35,221 nt of DNA from Chloroflexota bacterium (GTDB lineage: Bacteria > Chloroflexota > Dehalococcoidia > Lucifugimonadales > Australimonadaceae), in NCBI GenBank assembly GCA_027618515.1, contig JAQCEV010000022.1:1-35221 (forward strand). The letters run 5' to 3'. Every line of letters begins with the position of its first letter. The first letter of the stretch is position 1. The notes beneath the pieces are model-generated. The model saw only the letters and a list, made by a program, of their open reading frames with translations. It made no database searches and was not told the origin of the DNA. The position numbers and the translations under genes were made by a program. Shown piece by piece: positions 1 to 9,186 of this stretch.

Positions 1-2
1 TG

Positions 3-71
3 ATGGAGGTGACCACGATGGCCAAGGACAGGATGGACGTGCTGGAATTGCTGCGCGTGGATGGTGGTTAG
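3..71 (+). pseudogene. IS256-family transposase, N-terminal remnant
   Basis: A 22-codon frame starts with ATG at position 3 and ends with TAG at 69-71. It contains MAKDRMDVLELLR, which resembles the opening residues of many IS256-family (mutator-type) transposases. The family is normally about 400 residues long, so this is only the first few percent. The reading stops just where the conserved N-terminal domain should continue, and no other frame downstream resumes it. I read it as the scar of a lost insertion sequence. The match rests on about 13 residues, so a chance resemblance is possible. Confidence 0.4.
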
Positions 72-80
72 TGGAAAACT

Positions 81-110
81 GTTGCATTTTGTAACATTTT
101 GTTGCATTTG
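81..110. repeat. Three tandem 10-bp units
   Basis: Three consecutive 10-base units read GTTGCATTTT, GTAACATTTT and GTTGCATTTG. They are AT-rich in a GC-rich setting and repeat at one helical turn. They lie 10 bases after the transposase remnant. No gene covers them. They could be a protein-binding site or the degraded end of an insertion sequence. Confidence 0.6.
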
Positions 111-263
111 CCCCTGCGGCAAACAACCATCGGGCGCCCGTCAGGGTCGCATGAGGCTGGTGGCCCTGCGCGCGCCAGACAACGACCGGAGGAAGGGGCG
201 GTGACTGATAACAGGATAAAGAGCCGGTGACATCGGCGATAGGCCCAGGTGTCGCATGGGCGG

Positions 264-300
264 AAACAAAAAGGAGCCGCTGGATGGCCAGCGGCTCCTT
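264..300 (-). terminator. Rho-independent terminator of eno
   Basis: A perfect 13-bp stem (271-283 with 288-300) closes a 4-base loop. On the minus strand the stem is followed directly by a T-rich tail (TTTTTGTTT). It sits 40 bases past the enolase stop codon, in the right orientation to end that transcript. The rest of 111-263 holds no gene or clear signal. Confidence 0.92.
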
Positions 301-340
301 ACCAATCTTTAGTTGTGGGCGAGGTGCTGGAGAATCCAGG

Positions 341-1712
<1,372 letters not shown>

Positions 1713-1768
1713 GGCACGTCTACGCGCATACCGGTAGACTTCGCGCTATCCCGAACCCGAGGCTCTTC

Positions 1769-2322
1769 ATGACAAACGATCCGACGCCTGCCCCTCCCCC
1801 ACTATTGATGTCCAACGGACGCCCGATGATCATCGCCGTGATCGGTGGCGGCGACCCACCACCACGGGCGATGGAGCTGGCCGAGGAGGTCGGTCGCGAA
1901 CTGGCGCAGAGGGGCGCGATGGTCGTGTGCGGCGGCATGCGTGGCGTGATGGAGGCCGTCTGCCGAGGAGCGAAGTCGGCGGGTGGAACGACCATCGGAA
2001 TCCTGCCGGGCAACGAGCCGGTGACCGCCAACGACTTCATCGACATCCCGATCATGACCGGGATGGGCTACGCGCGGAACGTCATCGTCGTGAAGACTGG
2101 ACGGGCAGCGATCGCCATCGACGGTGCATACGGCACGTTGTCGGAGATAGGCCACGCACTGGGGACGGGATCCCGGTGATCGGGTTGGAGACGTGGCAAC
2201 TCCCCGAACGAAGCGATCTGCCGCTGCGTGTGGTCCACGCAGATTCGCCGAAGAACGCGGTGGAGAAGGCGATCGCCGTAGCCCATGAGCGCGACGTGCT
2301 TGAGCGTACTCGCCTGCACTAG
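1769..2322 (+). pseudogene. TIGR00725/LOG-like nucleotide-binding protein, frameshifted
   Basis: The first frame (1769-2179) gives a Rossmann-like start (IIAVIGGG), then GGMRGVMEAVCRGAKSAGG, ILPG and GAYGTLSEIGHAL, the pattern of the TIGR00725 family, which is related to the LOG/lysine-decarboxylase fold. It then runs into TGA at 2177. The expected continuation (GDGIPVIGLETW, then a C-terminal helix region ending ERTRLH) follows at once in the next frame to a TAG at 2320-2322. One base appears to be missing in the run GGGG at 2161-2164; restoring it gives a protein of about 184 residues, normal for the family. Start ATG 1769 has GAGG six bases upstream; ATG 1808 or 1826 could also serve. It may be a true mutation or a homopolymer sequencing error. 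The cellular role of this family is not settled. Confidence 0.8.
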
Positions 2323-2388
2323 GACGTGCTAGTTGACGCTGGTGTCGGCGGATCAGCGCTAGGGCGTAAACAGCACAGGGCACCCCCG

Positions 2389-2406
2389 GCAGAGGAGAAC
2401 CTCTGC
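2389..2406. other. Hairpin between convergent genes
   Basis: GCAGAGG and CCTCTGC form a 7-bp perfect stem around AGAA, between the plus-strand TIGR00725-type gene and the minus-strand small gene that converge here. It lacks a T-run on either side, so it is only a weak terminator candidate. Nothing else is recognisable in 2323-2486. Confidence 0.3.
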
Positions 2407-2486
2407 GCTCCTCGCGCCGATCGCCGAGACACGGCGCAGGGAGACATAGCTGCCACGCCTATTCATGCACCAAACCGAAGGGACGA

Positions 2487-2762
2487 TCAGTCGTGCTTCG
2501 TGTGCATCTGGCGGGCTTCTTCTGCGGTGAACTTGCGGACACTCACGATGATGGAGTCCGTTCGATCCATGGGCGGAATCATGGTTTGCACCTCAGACTT
2601 GCTGTCCGCTTCGATAAATATCCACGTCTTGTGGACATCATCGTCACATCCCCATTGGACGTTCGTGAGGAAGTGGGAACCCTGTGCCACGGCGGCGTCC
2701 AAGGATCGCATGCAAGCGTTCGGTGAAGGGTCGTGGGTGGTTTCAACGAGGAATGTAGCCAT
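2487..2762 (-). CDS. Small conserved alpha/beta protein of unknown function
   Basis: A 91-residue soluble protein. It begins with a beta strand (MATFLVETTH), has a helix with the pattern ACMRSLDAAVAQGS, a central FLTNVQWGCDDDVHKTWIFIEAD strand pair and a closing IIVSVRKFTAEEARQMH. The layout resembles small ferredoxin-like dimeric alpha/beta proteins found next to metabolic genes, with a WGC...H...W motif that could be functional. I do not know its role. ATG at 2762 is preferred over ATG 2771 because GGAG lies nine bases before it and would abut the other start. It lies about 110 bases beyond nuoN on the same strand and could be the last gene of that transcript. Confidence 0.75.
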   Translation of the reverse strand: MATFLVETTHDPSPNACMRSLDAAVAQGSHFLTNVQWGCDDDVHKTWIFIEADSKSEVQTMIPPMDRTDSIIVSVRKFTAEEARQMHTKHD

Positions 2763-2795
2763 GGATGACATCTCCGGTATCTGGCAGTAGCTGGC

Positions 2796-2813
2796 GACCG
2801 GCGCTCCCCGGTC
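2796..2813. terminator. Possible weak hairpin after nuoN
   Basis: GACCGG and CCGGTC form a 6-bp stem with a 6-base loop between nuoN and the small gene. There is no T-run on the minus strand. It may attenuate read-through, but intrinsic termination is not convincing. Confidence 0.25.
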
Positions 2814-2873
2814 TTCATTGCGTTCGATGCGACCAAGTGCGCCAGAGGTGCGGCTATGGATTCAGCCGAGAAC

Positions 2874-4334
2874 CTAGAGGCCGATCCAGGGAGTGAGTAC
2901 CGTTGCGGCAGCGTTAGTGGCATCGACGAACGGCTGAGGGTAGGTGCCCACGGCGATGGTGCCCGCAAACATCACCCAGGCAAGGCCTGCAAGCAGGAGC
3001 GGCACGGGTAGCTTGGAGCCATCCTCTGTTTCGGTGATGTACATCTCGCGGATGACGCGGATGTAGTAGTAGAGGGAGATGACGCTGGTAGCCACGGCGA
3101 TGACGACGAGCCATTCGAGGCTCTTGTCGACGGCCGAGGTGAACAGGTAGAACTTCGTGAGGAATCCAGCGAAGATCGGCAGACCCGCCAGGGAGAACAG
3201 CGCCCCGGTCATGATCATGGCGAGCACCGGAGCCCGCTTGGAGAGGCCAGCGAAATCGGCGACCGACTCCTTGCCAAGCTTGAGTTCGATGACGACCACG
3301 ACGGTGAAGGCCGCAAGGTTGGTGAACGCATAGCCGATGACGTGCAGGAGCACAGCGTTGGCGCCGATGACGGTGTTGGGGACGATGCCAACGAGGATGA
3401 ACCCGATCTGGGCAATGGAGCTGTAGGCTAGCAAGCGTTTGATGTTGGTCTGGGGGAGCGCAGACAGCGACCCGATGATCATGGTCGCGGCAGCGAGGAC
3501 GGCTAGCGGCATGCGCCACTCGTTGACGGAGCCTGAGCCAGCTTCAGCGAGGAAGCGGAGTAGCAAGGCTATGGCTGCTGCTTTGGATAGCGTGGCGATG
3601 AGGGCAGTGATGGGCGTTGGCGCGCCTTCGTAGACGTCCGGGGCCCACATGTGGAACGGCACCATCGACAGCTTGAAGCCAAGGCCCGCGACGAACATCA
3701 CGAAGCCTGTGATGAGCGTGAGATTCCAGCCACCCGCGCCGGTGAGCAGCGGGCCCATCTCCGTGAAGCGGGTGGTGCCCAACGCGCCGAAGAGTTGGCT
3801 GATGCCGTAGAGCATGATGGCCGTGGAGATCGCGCCGAGCAGGATGTACTTTGCGCTGGCCTCAGCGGTGCGTGCGTCGCCTCTGCTGAGGCCAACGAGC
3901 ACGTACAGCGAGAACGACAGGAGTTCGATGGAGATGAACGCCGTGAGCAGCTCGCCTGACTCTGCCATCAGCGTGGCGCCGAGCACTGCGAAGACGATCA
4001 ACGCGTAGTACTCGCCCGGGTGGCGCATCTTATCGGCCACATAGTCCACGGACATGACGATCACCGCGATACCGATGCCCGCGAAGAGCACCTTGAACAG
4101 CAATGCGTAGCGGTCGATGAACAGCAGACCGTCGTACAGGCGCTCGCCCGTGTCGATCTGCGTAGCGATGGCGACGATGCCCGTGACGGCCAGGCCAAGT
4201 ACGGCCGTGGCGGCGGTGACCACGTTGCGTCGGTGCTCCTGTGCTTTAGGCACGAGAAGGTCTACCAGCAGCACGAGGAATCCCGCACCCGCAAGGATGA
4301 ACTCAGGGATCAGGAGAGAGAAATCGACGTTCAT
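2874..4334 (-). CDS. nuoN: NADH-quinone oxidoreductase subunit N
   Basis: One of three antiporter-like subunits of the complex I membrane arm, each thought to move one proton. The 486-residue protein is hydrophobic throughout, as expected for the roughly 14-helix family fold. The key TM5 glutamate is Glu137 in ISIELLSFSLYVL, and the half-helix motif PFHMWAPDVYEGAPTP is intact. The start MNVDFSLLIPEFILA is typical for NuoN. The gene begins three bases after nuoM stops, so the two are translationally coupled. It is the last nuo gene of the run. Confidence 0.97.
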   Translation of the reverse strand: MNVDFSLLIPEFILAGAGFLVLLVDLLVPKAQEHRRNVVTAATAVLGLAVTGIVAIATQIDTGERLYDGLLFIDRYALLFKVLFAGIGIAVIVMSVDYVADKMRHPGEYYALIVFAVLGATLMAESGELLTAFISIELLSFSLYVLVGLSRGDARTAEASAKYILLGAISTAIMLYGISQLFGALGTTRFTEMGPLLTGAGGWNLTLITGFVMFVAGLGFKLSMVPFHMWAPDVYEGAPTPITALIATLSKAAAIALLLRFLAEAGSGSVNEWRMPLAVLAAATMIIGSLSALPQTNIKRLLAYSSIAQIGFILVGIVPNTVIGANAVLLHVIGYAFTNLAAFTVVVVIELKLGKESVADFAGLSKRAPVLAMIMTGALFSLAGLPIFAGFLTKFYLFTSAVDKSLEWLVVIAVATSVISLYYYIRVIREMYITETEDGSKLPVPLLLAGLAWVMFAGTIAVGTYPQPFVDATNAAATVLTPWIGL

Positions 4335-4337
4335 CGT

Positions 4338-5852
4338 CTAAGCCCCCAATCCCGCGAGGACAGCGTCCACGCCTGGTCGGATCACGCGCAGCAGCGGCTG
4401 CGGGTAGAGGCCTACGTAAAAGAGGGGCACGAGTAGGACCGTCGCCGCGATGAACTCGCGAGGAGTGAGGTCCGTAAGATTGTCCCATTTCTTGTCGCGC
4501 TCACCGTAGAACGTCCTGCCAACGAGTCGCAGGATGTAGACGGCGGTGATGGCGGCACCGAGCACGCCCAGCGCACCGAGGATCGGTTGCGTCTGGAACG
4601 CACCGATGAACACTAGTAACTCTGCAACGAACCCTGCGAGACCCGGCAAGCCCAGCGATGCCAGACCAGCGATGACAAAGAAAGCGGTGCCCCACTTCAT
4701 CTTCGAGGCCAGACCGTTGAGCACGAGCGTGTCACGCGTGTGCGTGCGCTCGTAGATGCCACCCACGATGGTGAAGAAGAGGGCAGTCATGATGCCATGC
4801 GCAAACATCTGAAGCGTCGCGCCGGTGAGACCAACCGCCGTCATGGATGCGATGCCCATGAACACGTAGCCCATGTGGCTCACGCTTGAGTAACCGATAA
4901 CGTACTTGAGGTCGTGCTGCGCGAGCGCTGACACCGCGCCGTAGATCACATTGATCGTGCCGATGATGAACAGCAGTAGAGCCCACTCACGCAGGCCATC
5001 CGGCAGAAGCATCACGCCAATGCGGATGATGCCGAAGCCACCAAGCTTCATCAGCACGCCCGCGTGCAGCATGCTCACTGACGTGGGGGCTGCGACGTGA
5101 CCGTCCGGCGACCAGGAGTGGAACGGCCACATACCAGCCAAGAGGCCAAAGCCAACCATGGTCATGAGGAACATGACGCTCTGGAACGTCTCCGAGAAAC
5201 GCCCAGGCTGGTCGATCGTTGCCATGATGGTCTCGATGTTGAACGAGCCCGTGCCCGATTCAACGTAGATACCGATGATGACAACCCAAATCAGCAGGCT
5301 CGCAGCGACGATCATCATCACCAGCTTGAGCGCACCGTATTCCTTGGGCCGGTCGAAATCCTTGAACTTGGAGCTGCTGCCCCAAACTCCAATGAGCAGG
5401 TACATCGGCACGATGGCCAACTCGTAGAAGAAGAAGAAGAAGAACAGGTCCATAGACACGAACGTACCGTAGACGCCTGCGATCAGCAGGAACAGGAGGA
5501 TGTAGTAGTCCTTGTTGTCCCTCTGGATGTTCGCCGCCACGATGGTTCCCGCAAGGCTAACGATGCCGGTTAGCAGAACCATTGGCGCAGCGATCCCGTC
5601 GATGCCCAGCGCGAACGCGATGCCGAGCTGATCCAGCCACGGGTAGGAACGCTGGAGTTGGAATCGGGCGCCGCCGTCGTAGTCGAACGCGATGAACGCG
5701 TACAGGGACATGATGAGCAACGCCAACCCGGAAGCGATGCTGATCCCCTGGATCAGCGACTTCTGGGGGCGTGGAATGAATACCAGAATCAATGCGGCAA
5801 GCATCGGTAGGTAGATCAGCGTTTCTAGGACGTGGCGCTCGAAGTAGCTCAT
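4338..5852 (-). CDS. nuoM: NADH-quinone oxidoreductase subunit M
   Basis: Antiporter-like proton-pumping subunit of complex I (504 residues, usual length). The essential TM5 glutamate falls at Glu144, the same number as in E. coli, within a striking Phe-rich stretch (FFFFFFYELAIVPMYL). The PFHSWSPDGHVAAPTSVSML motif marks the discontinuous helix 7. The stop of nuoL is directly adjacent to its ATG with no spacer, so it must be co-translated with nuoL. It ends three bases before nuoN. Confidence 0.97.
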   Translation of the reverse strand: MSYFERHVLETLIYLPMLAALILVFIPRPQKSLIQGISIASGLALLIMSLYAFIAFDYDGGARFQLQRSYPWLDQLGIAFALGIDGIAAPMVLLTGIVSLAGTIVAANIQRDNKDYYILLFLLIAGVYGTFVSMDLFFFFFFYELAIVPMYLLIGVWGSSSKFKDFDRPKEYGALKLVMMIVAASLLIWVVIIGIYVESGTGSFNIETIMATIDQPGRFSETFQSVMFLMTMVGFGLLAGMWPFHSWSPDGHVAAPTSVSMLHAGVLMKLGGFGIIRIGVMLLPDGLREWALLLFIIGTINVIYGAVSALAQHDLKYVIGYSSVSHMGYVFMGIASMTAVGLTGATLQMFAHGIMTALFFTIVGGIYERTHTRDTLVLNGLASKMKWGTAFFVIAGLASLGLPGLAGFVAELLVFIGAFQTQPILGALGVLGAAITAVYILRLVGRTFYGERDKKWDNLTDLTPREFIAATVLLVPLFYVGLYPQPLLRVIRPGVDAVLAGLGA

Positions 5853-7748
5853 CTAGGCGCCCCTCAGCCAAACGTAGAGGGCGATAGCCGTAACACCAGC
5901 GCCCATCGCCAGACCGTAGTCCGCGAACAAGCCGGTTACGTGGCCACGAAGACGCTTGCCCGCCCCTAGTACCGTGAGACCTGCACCGTTGACTCCACGA
6001 TCGTTGACGACAGTGCGGTCGAACAGCGCGACTGCGCGGCCCAAGGCGAGCACGACGCGGTCGACGATCCATTGGTACATGGTGTCCATGTAGTAACGGT
6101 TGACCAAGATGCGGTGCACGCCGCTGAACTGGACCCTGATAGTGTCGACAGTTGAACGGCTCGACTTGTAGAGCCAGATACCCAGCGCAAAGCTCCCCGT
6201 CGCGAGCACGATGCTGACGATGGTCCATAGCGGCTGAATCTCGAAGTCGTGGCCATGCTCACCGTGGAACAGGAAACGGCCAATCCCTTCGTAGTCGCCT
6301 CCGAGAGGCAGCACGATGAATCCGGCGAACACGGAAAGAACGGCCAGCACGACCAGCGGCAGGCTCATCAGAAGCGGCGATTCGTGGACGGCCCGGTTCT
6401 CCGACTTGAGTGGGCCGAAGAACACCAGATACGTCGCACGTGCCATATACAGCGCGCTCAGCACGACAGCGACCAAGAACAGCACTACGAAGATCGGGTT
6501 GAGCCCGTCCTTGATGGCGACGAGCATCTCGTCCTTGCTCCAGAACGCGGCCAGCGGCGCTATCCCTGACAGTGACAGCGCACCGATGGTGAACGCCGCA
6601 CCTGTGATGGGCATGCGATGCCTCAAGCCACCCATCTTGTTCATGTCCGTCTCGTCGTGCATCGAGTGCATGATCGAGCCAGCGCTGAGGAACAGCATGG
6701 CTTTGGATAGGCCGTGCATGAGCAGGTGGAACGCTGCAGCGGTGTAACCCCCGGCTCCGAGGGTGAGCATCATGAAACCGAGGTGGCTCATGGTGGAGTA
6801 GGCGAGCATGCGTTTCAGGTCGGTGACCACCAGCGCGAGCGTGGCGCCCATGAGGGCGGTGATGATGCCGATAACGGCGACGAACATCTGCGCGGACTCG
6901 GCGACTTCGTAGATCGGCAGGAGCCGGGCCACGAGGAACACGCCAGCAGTGACCATCGTTGCGGCGTGGATCAGCGCGCTGACGGGCGTGGGGCCCTCCA
7001 TGGCGTCGGGCAGCCAGACGTGCAGGGGGAACTGGGCTGACTTGCCCATCGCGCCGAGGAAGATCAGGAACGCGGCGAGGGTCGTCTTGCCGTCGCTCAC
7101 ATCACCCGCCGTGACGTGGTGGATGATGGTTGAGATGTCGAACGTCCCGGTCTCGGTGACCAGGATGAGGATGCCGATAAGCAGGCCAACGTCACCCACA
7201 CGGGTGGTGATGAACGCTTTCTTAGAAGCATTGACTGCTGATTTGCGCTCCCACCAGAACCCGATGAGCAGGTAGGAGCAGAGTCCCACCAACTCCCAGG
7301 CCAGGTAGAGCAACAGCAGGTTGTCCGCAAGCACCAGCGTCAGCATCGCCGCCGTGAACAGGGAGTGCACGGCGAAGTACCAACCTATGCGGGGGTCGTC
7401 AGCGACATGGCCGTTGTGCGCGTGTCGCATGTACCCAAGCGAGTAGATCTGCACGAGGGACGCGACGAAAGTGACCAACGCCAGCATGACGATGGTCAGC
7501 GGGTCGATGATCATCCCGGAGCCCACGCTGAACTCGCCAGCGGAGAACCACACACGCGGTACGTGGTGTTCGCCAACACCCAGGCTGACGAAATCGAACA
7601 GCACTGGCCAGAACGTCACGAATGCCGCGACGATGGCGATTATGGAGAGGTGCTTACCCTGTAACGGGAGGTATCGCCCAAACAGCGCGATAACGCCGAA
7701 GGCAACGAACCCGTAGGTGGGGATAAGCCATGCTTCTTCGATTCCCAA
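5853..7748 (-). CDS. nuoL: NADH-quinone oxidoreductase subunit L
   Basis: The distal antiporter-like subunit of complex I. In the family it carries a long lateral helix (HL) along the membrane arm. The 631-residue length includes the C-terminal extension that distinguishes NuoL from NuoM/N. Visible motifs are LYLAWELVGLCSYLLIGFWW with Glu152 and FPLHVWLPDAMEGPTPVSAL. A His-rich loop (FHGEHGHDFEIQP) occurs in the C-terminal third. The gene starts two bases after the nuoK stop and ends flush against nuoM. Confidence 0.97.
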   Translation of the reverse strand: MGIEEAWLIPTYGFVAFGVIALFGRYLPLQGKHLSIIAIVAAFVTFWPVLFDFVSLGVGEHHVPRVWFSAGEFSVGSGMIIDPLTIVMLALVTFVASLVQIYSLGYMRHAHNGHVADDPRIGWYFAVHSLFTAAMLTLVLADNLLLLYLAWELVGLCSYLLIGFWWERKSAVNASKKAFITTRVGDVGLLIGILILVTETGTFDISTIIHHVTAGDVSDGKTTLAAFLIFLGAMGKSAQFPLHVWLPDAMEGPTPVSALIHAATMVTAGVFLVARLLPIYEVAESAQMFVAVIGIITALMGATLALVVTDLKRMLAYSTMSHLGFMMLTLGAGGYTAAAFHLLMHGLSKAMLFLSAGSIMHSMHDETDMNKMGGLRHRMPITGAAFTIGALSLSGIAPLAAFWSKDEMLVAIKDGLNPIFVVLFLVAVVLSALYMARATYLVFFGPLKSENRAVHESPLLMSLPLVVLAVLSVFAGFIVLPLGGDYEGIGRFLFHGEHGHDFEIQPLWTIVSIVLATGSFALGIWLYKSSRSTVDTIRVQFSGVHRILVNRYYMDTMYQWIVDRVVLALGRAVALFDRTVVNDRGVNGAGLTVLGAGKRLRGHVTGLFADYGLAMGAGVTAIALYVWLRGA

Positions 7749-7749
7749 G

Positions 7750-8064
7750 CTAACCCTTCATCAGATCGATCTCGTCGACGTTCACGGTGCCACGTCGGCG
7801 GTACAGGCGCATGATGACCGCGAGCGCGAGGCCAACCTCAGCCGCTGCGACGGTGATCACGAAGATAACGATCACCTGGCCGGTGATCATGGAGGAGACG
7901 GGCCTGAAGGCGGAGAACGCTATCAGGTTGATGTTGACTGCGTTGAGCATAAGCTCGACGGCCATGAGCACCATGACCGCACTTCTGCGAGCGAGCACGC
8001 CGTAGAGCCCCAGGCAAAACAGCGCGGCCGCGAGTATCTGAAAGTCGACGAGTTCGAGGCTCAT
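7750..8064 (-). CDS. nuoK: NADH-quinone oxidoreductase subunit K
   Basis: Small three-helix complex I membrane subunit (104 residues, MrpC-like). It keeps both membrane glutamates of the proton path, Glu37 in VLMAVELMLNAVNI and Glu76 in AAAEVGLAL. Its ATG lies inside the end of nuoJ as a 4-base ATGA overlap (8061-8064), which indicates translational coupling. Confidence 0.97.
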   Translation of the reverse strand: MSLELVDFQILAAALFCLGLYGVLARRSAVMVLMAVELMLNAVNINLIAFSAFRPVSSMITGQVIVIFVITVAAAEVGLALAVIMRLYRRRGTVNVDEIDLMKG

Positions 8065-8567
8065 GCTTGCCCCCCGTCTTCTTCGTCGCCAGAGCGACCG
8101 ATGACGATGGCTCCGATGAGCGCCACCAGCAAGACGATCGAGGCGATCTCGAAAGGCACCGCCCAGTTCTCGAACAGACCTGTGCCAAGCTCTTCTATGC
8201 CGATGCCGGAGCGCCGGTCGGAGTTGTAGAGGCTGGAGTCGTTGATCGCCGAGCTAGCGAGCAGGCCAAAGAGCGCCAGTGAGACGACGGCGGCCACGGG
8301 CCAGCGTCGGTGTTCAGTGGCGATGGAGAAGTCAGTTTCGCGCGTCAGCATGAGGGCGAAGAGGATCACGATGATGATCGCACCGCCGTAGATGAGCAGT
8401 TGGACGAGTGCCAGGAACTCAGCGAAGAGCACGACGAAGAGGCCAGCGACGCCCATAAGCGACACCAGGAGGAACAGTGCGCCGTATACGATGTTGCGCG
8501 TGGTGACCACGCCCAGCGCGGCGACGATGGTGATGCCACCGAGGATGTAAAAGAGAACCAGGCCCAT
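8061..8567 (-). CDS. nuoJ: NADH-quinone oxidoreductase subunit J
   Basis: Hydrophobic complex I membrane subunit (168 residues, about five helices). The family signature is seen in NIVYGALFLLVSLMGVAGLFV followed by FLALVQLLIYGGAIIIVILFALML, the pi-bulge helix region near the quinone end of the proton path. It starts one base after the nuoI stop and overlaps nuoK by four bases. The loop at residues 105-135 (SSAINDSSLYNSDRRSGIG) is soluble and variable in the family. Confidence 0.96.
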   Translation of the reverse strand: MGLVLFYILGGITIVAALGVVTTRNIVYGALFLLVSLMGVAGLFVVLFAEFLALVQLLIYGGAIIIVILFALMLTRETDFSIATEHRRWPVAAVVSLALFGLLASSAINDSSLYNSDRRSGIGIEELGTGLFENWAVPFEIASIVLLVALIGAIVIGRSGDEEDGGQA

Positions 8568-8568
8568 G

Positions 8569-9186
8569 TTAGGACTCGCCCCCTTCTTGTTTTTCTGCTT
8601 TTTCTGCGACGGGCGCTTCGGAAGCGGGCGTTGCTTCTGTCGGGGCCTCAGCAGCAGCTTCTTCAGCCTTGGCTGCTTCAGCGGCGGCGCGCTTGGCGAG
8701 AACTACGCTGGCGACGTTGCGGTCGGCGCCTTTGGGGGCCCAGGAGACTTCCGTTTGGAATTTCCGGCCCAGATCCAGGAGCAAGCCCAAGTCAGCACGG
8801 GCGCCTGTACGAGCGAAGCTTGCGAGTTCGTGCTCGTGGGACATCGCGATGGCGTCGAAGTTGCAAACGTCCACGCAGATCCCACAGAGGATGCAACGGT
8901 TCAGGTTGATCTCGAACGTCTCGATGATCTTGCGGCGGTGGCTCTTGCCTTCAACCGCGTTGGGGTTGTCGTGCATGATCGCGGTCATGCATTGGGTGGG
9001 GCATTCGCGCACGCACACCATGCAGCCGGTACAGAACGGCTCTTCAGCCGTTTCGTCCCAAAGCAAGCCAGGGAAGCCCATGAAGCGTTCCTGCACGGGC
9101 AGGTGTTCCTTCGGGTAATTCGCGGTGATGTTCTTCTTGCCGAGCCACCGCAGGGTGACCAGCATTCCCTTGAGGCCAGAAATCAT
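8569..9186 (-). CDS. nuoI: NADH-quinone oxidoreductase subunit I (2x[4Fe-4S])
   Basis: Ferredoxin-like subunit passing electrons through clusters N6a and N6b towards N2 in NuoB. Two complete CxxCxxCxxxC motifs are present: Cys52/55/58/62 (followed by Pro) and Cys98/101/104/108. The open frame runs 90 codons further upstream, but that part is nuoH in another frame. ATG 9186 gives the normal N-terminus and an ATGA overlap with nuoH. The core ends near residue 165; residues 166-205 are a low-complexity Ala/Glu tail not needed for the fold. Similar tails occur on NuoB, NuoC and NuoH here. Confidence 0.96.
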   Translation of the reverse strand: MISGLKGMLVTLRWLGKKNITANYPKEHLPVQERFMGFPGLLWDETAEEPFCTGCMVCVRECPTQCMTAIMHDNPNAVEGKSHRRKIIETFEINLNRCILCGICVDVCNFDAIAMSHEHELASFARTGARADLGLLLDLGRKFQTEVSWAPKGADRNVASVVLAKRAAAEAAKAEEAAAEAPTEATPASEAPVAEKAEKQEGGES

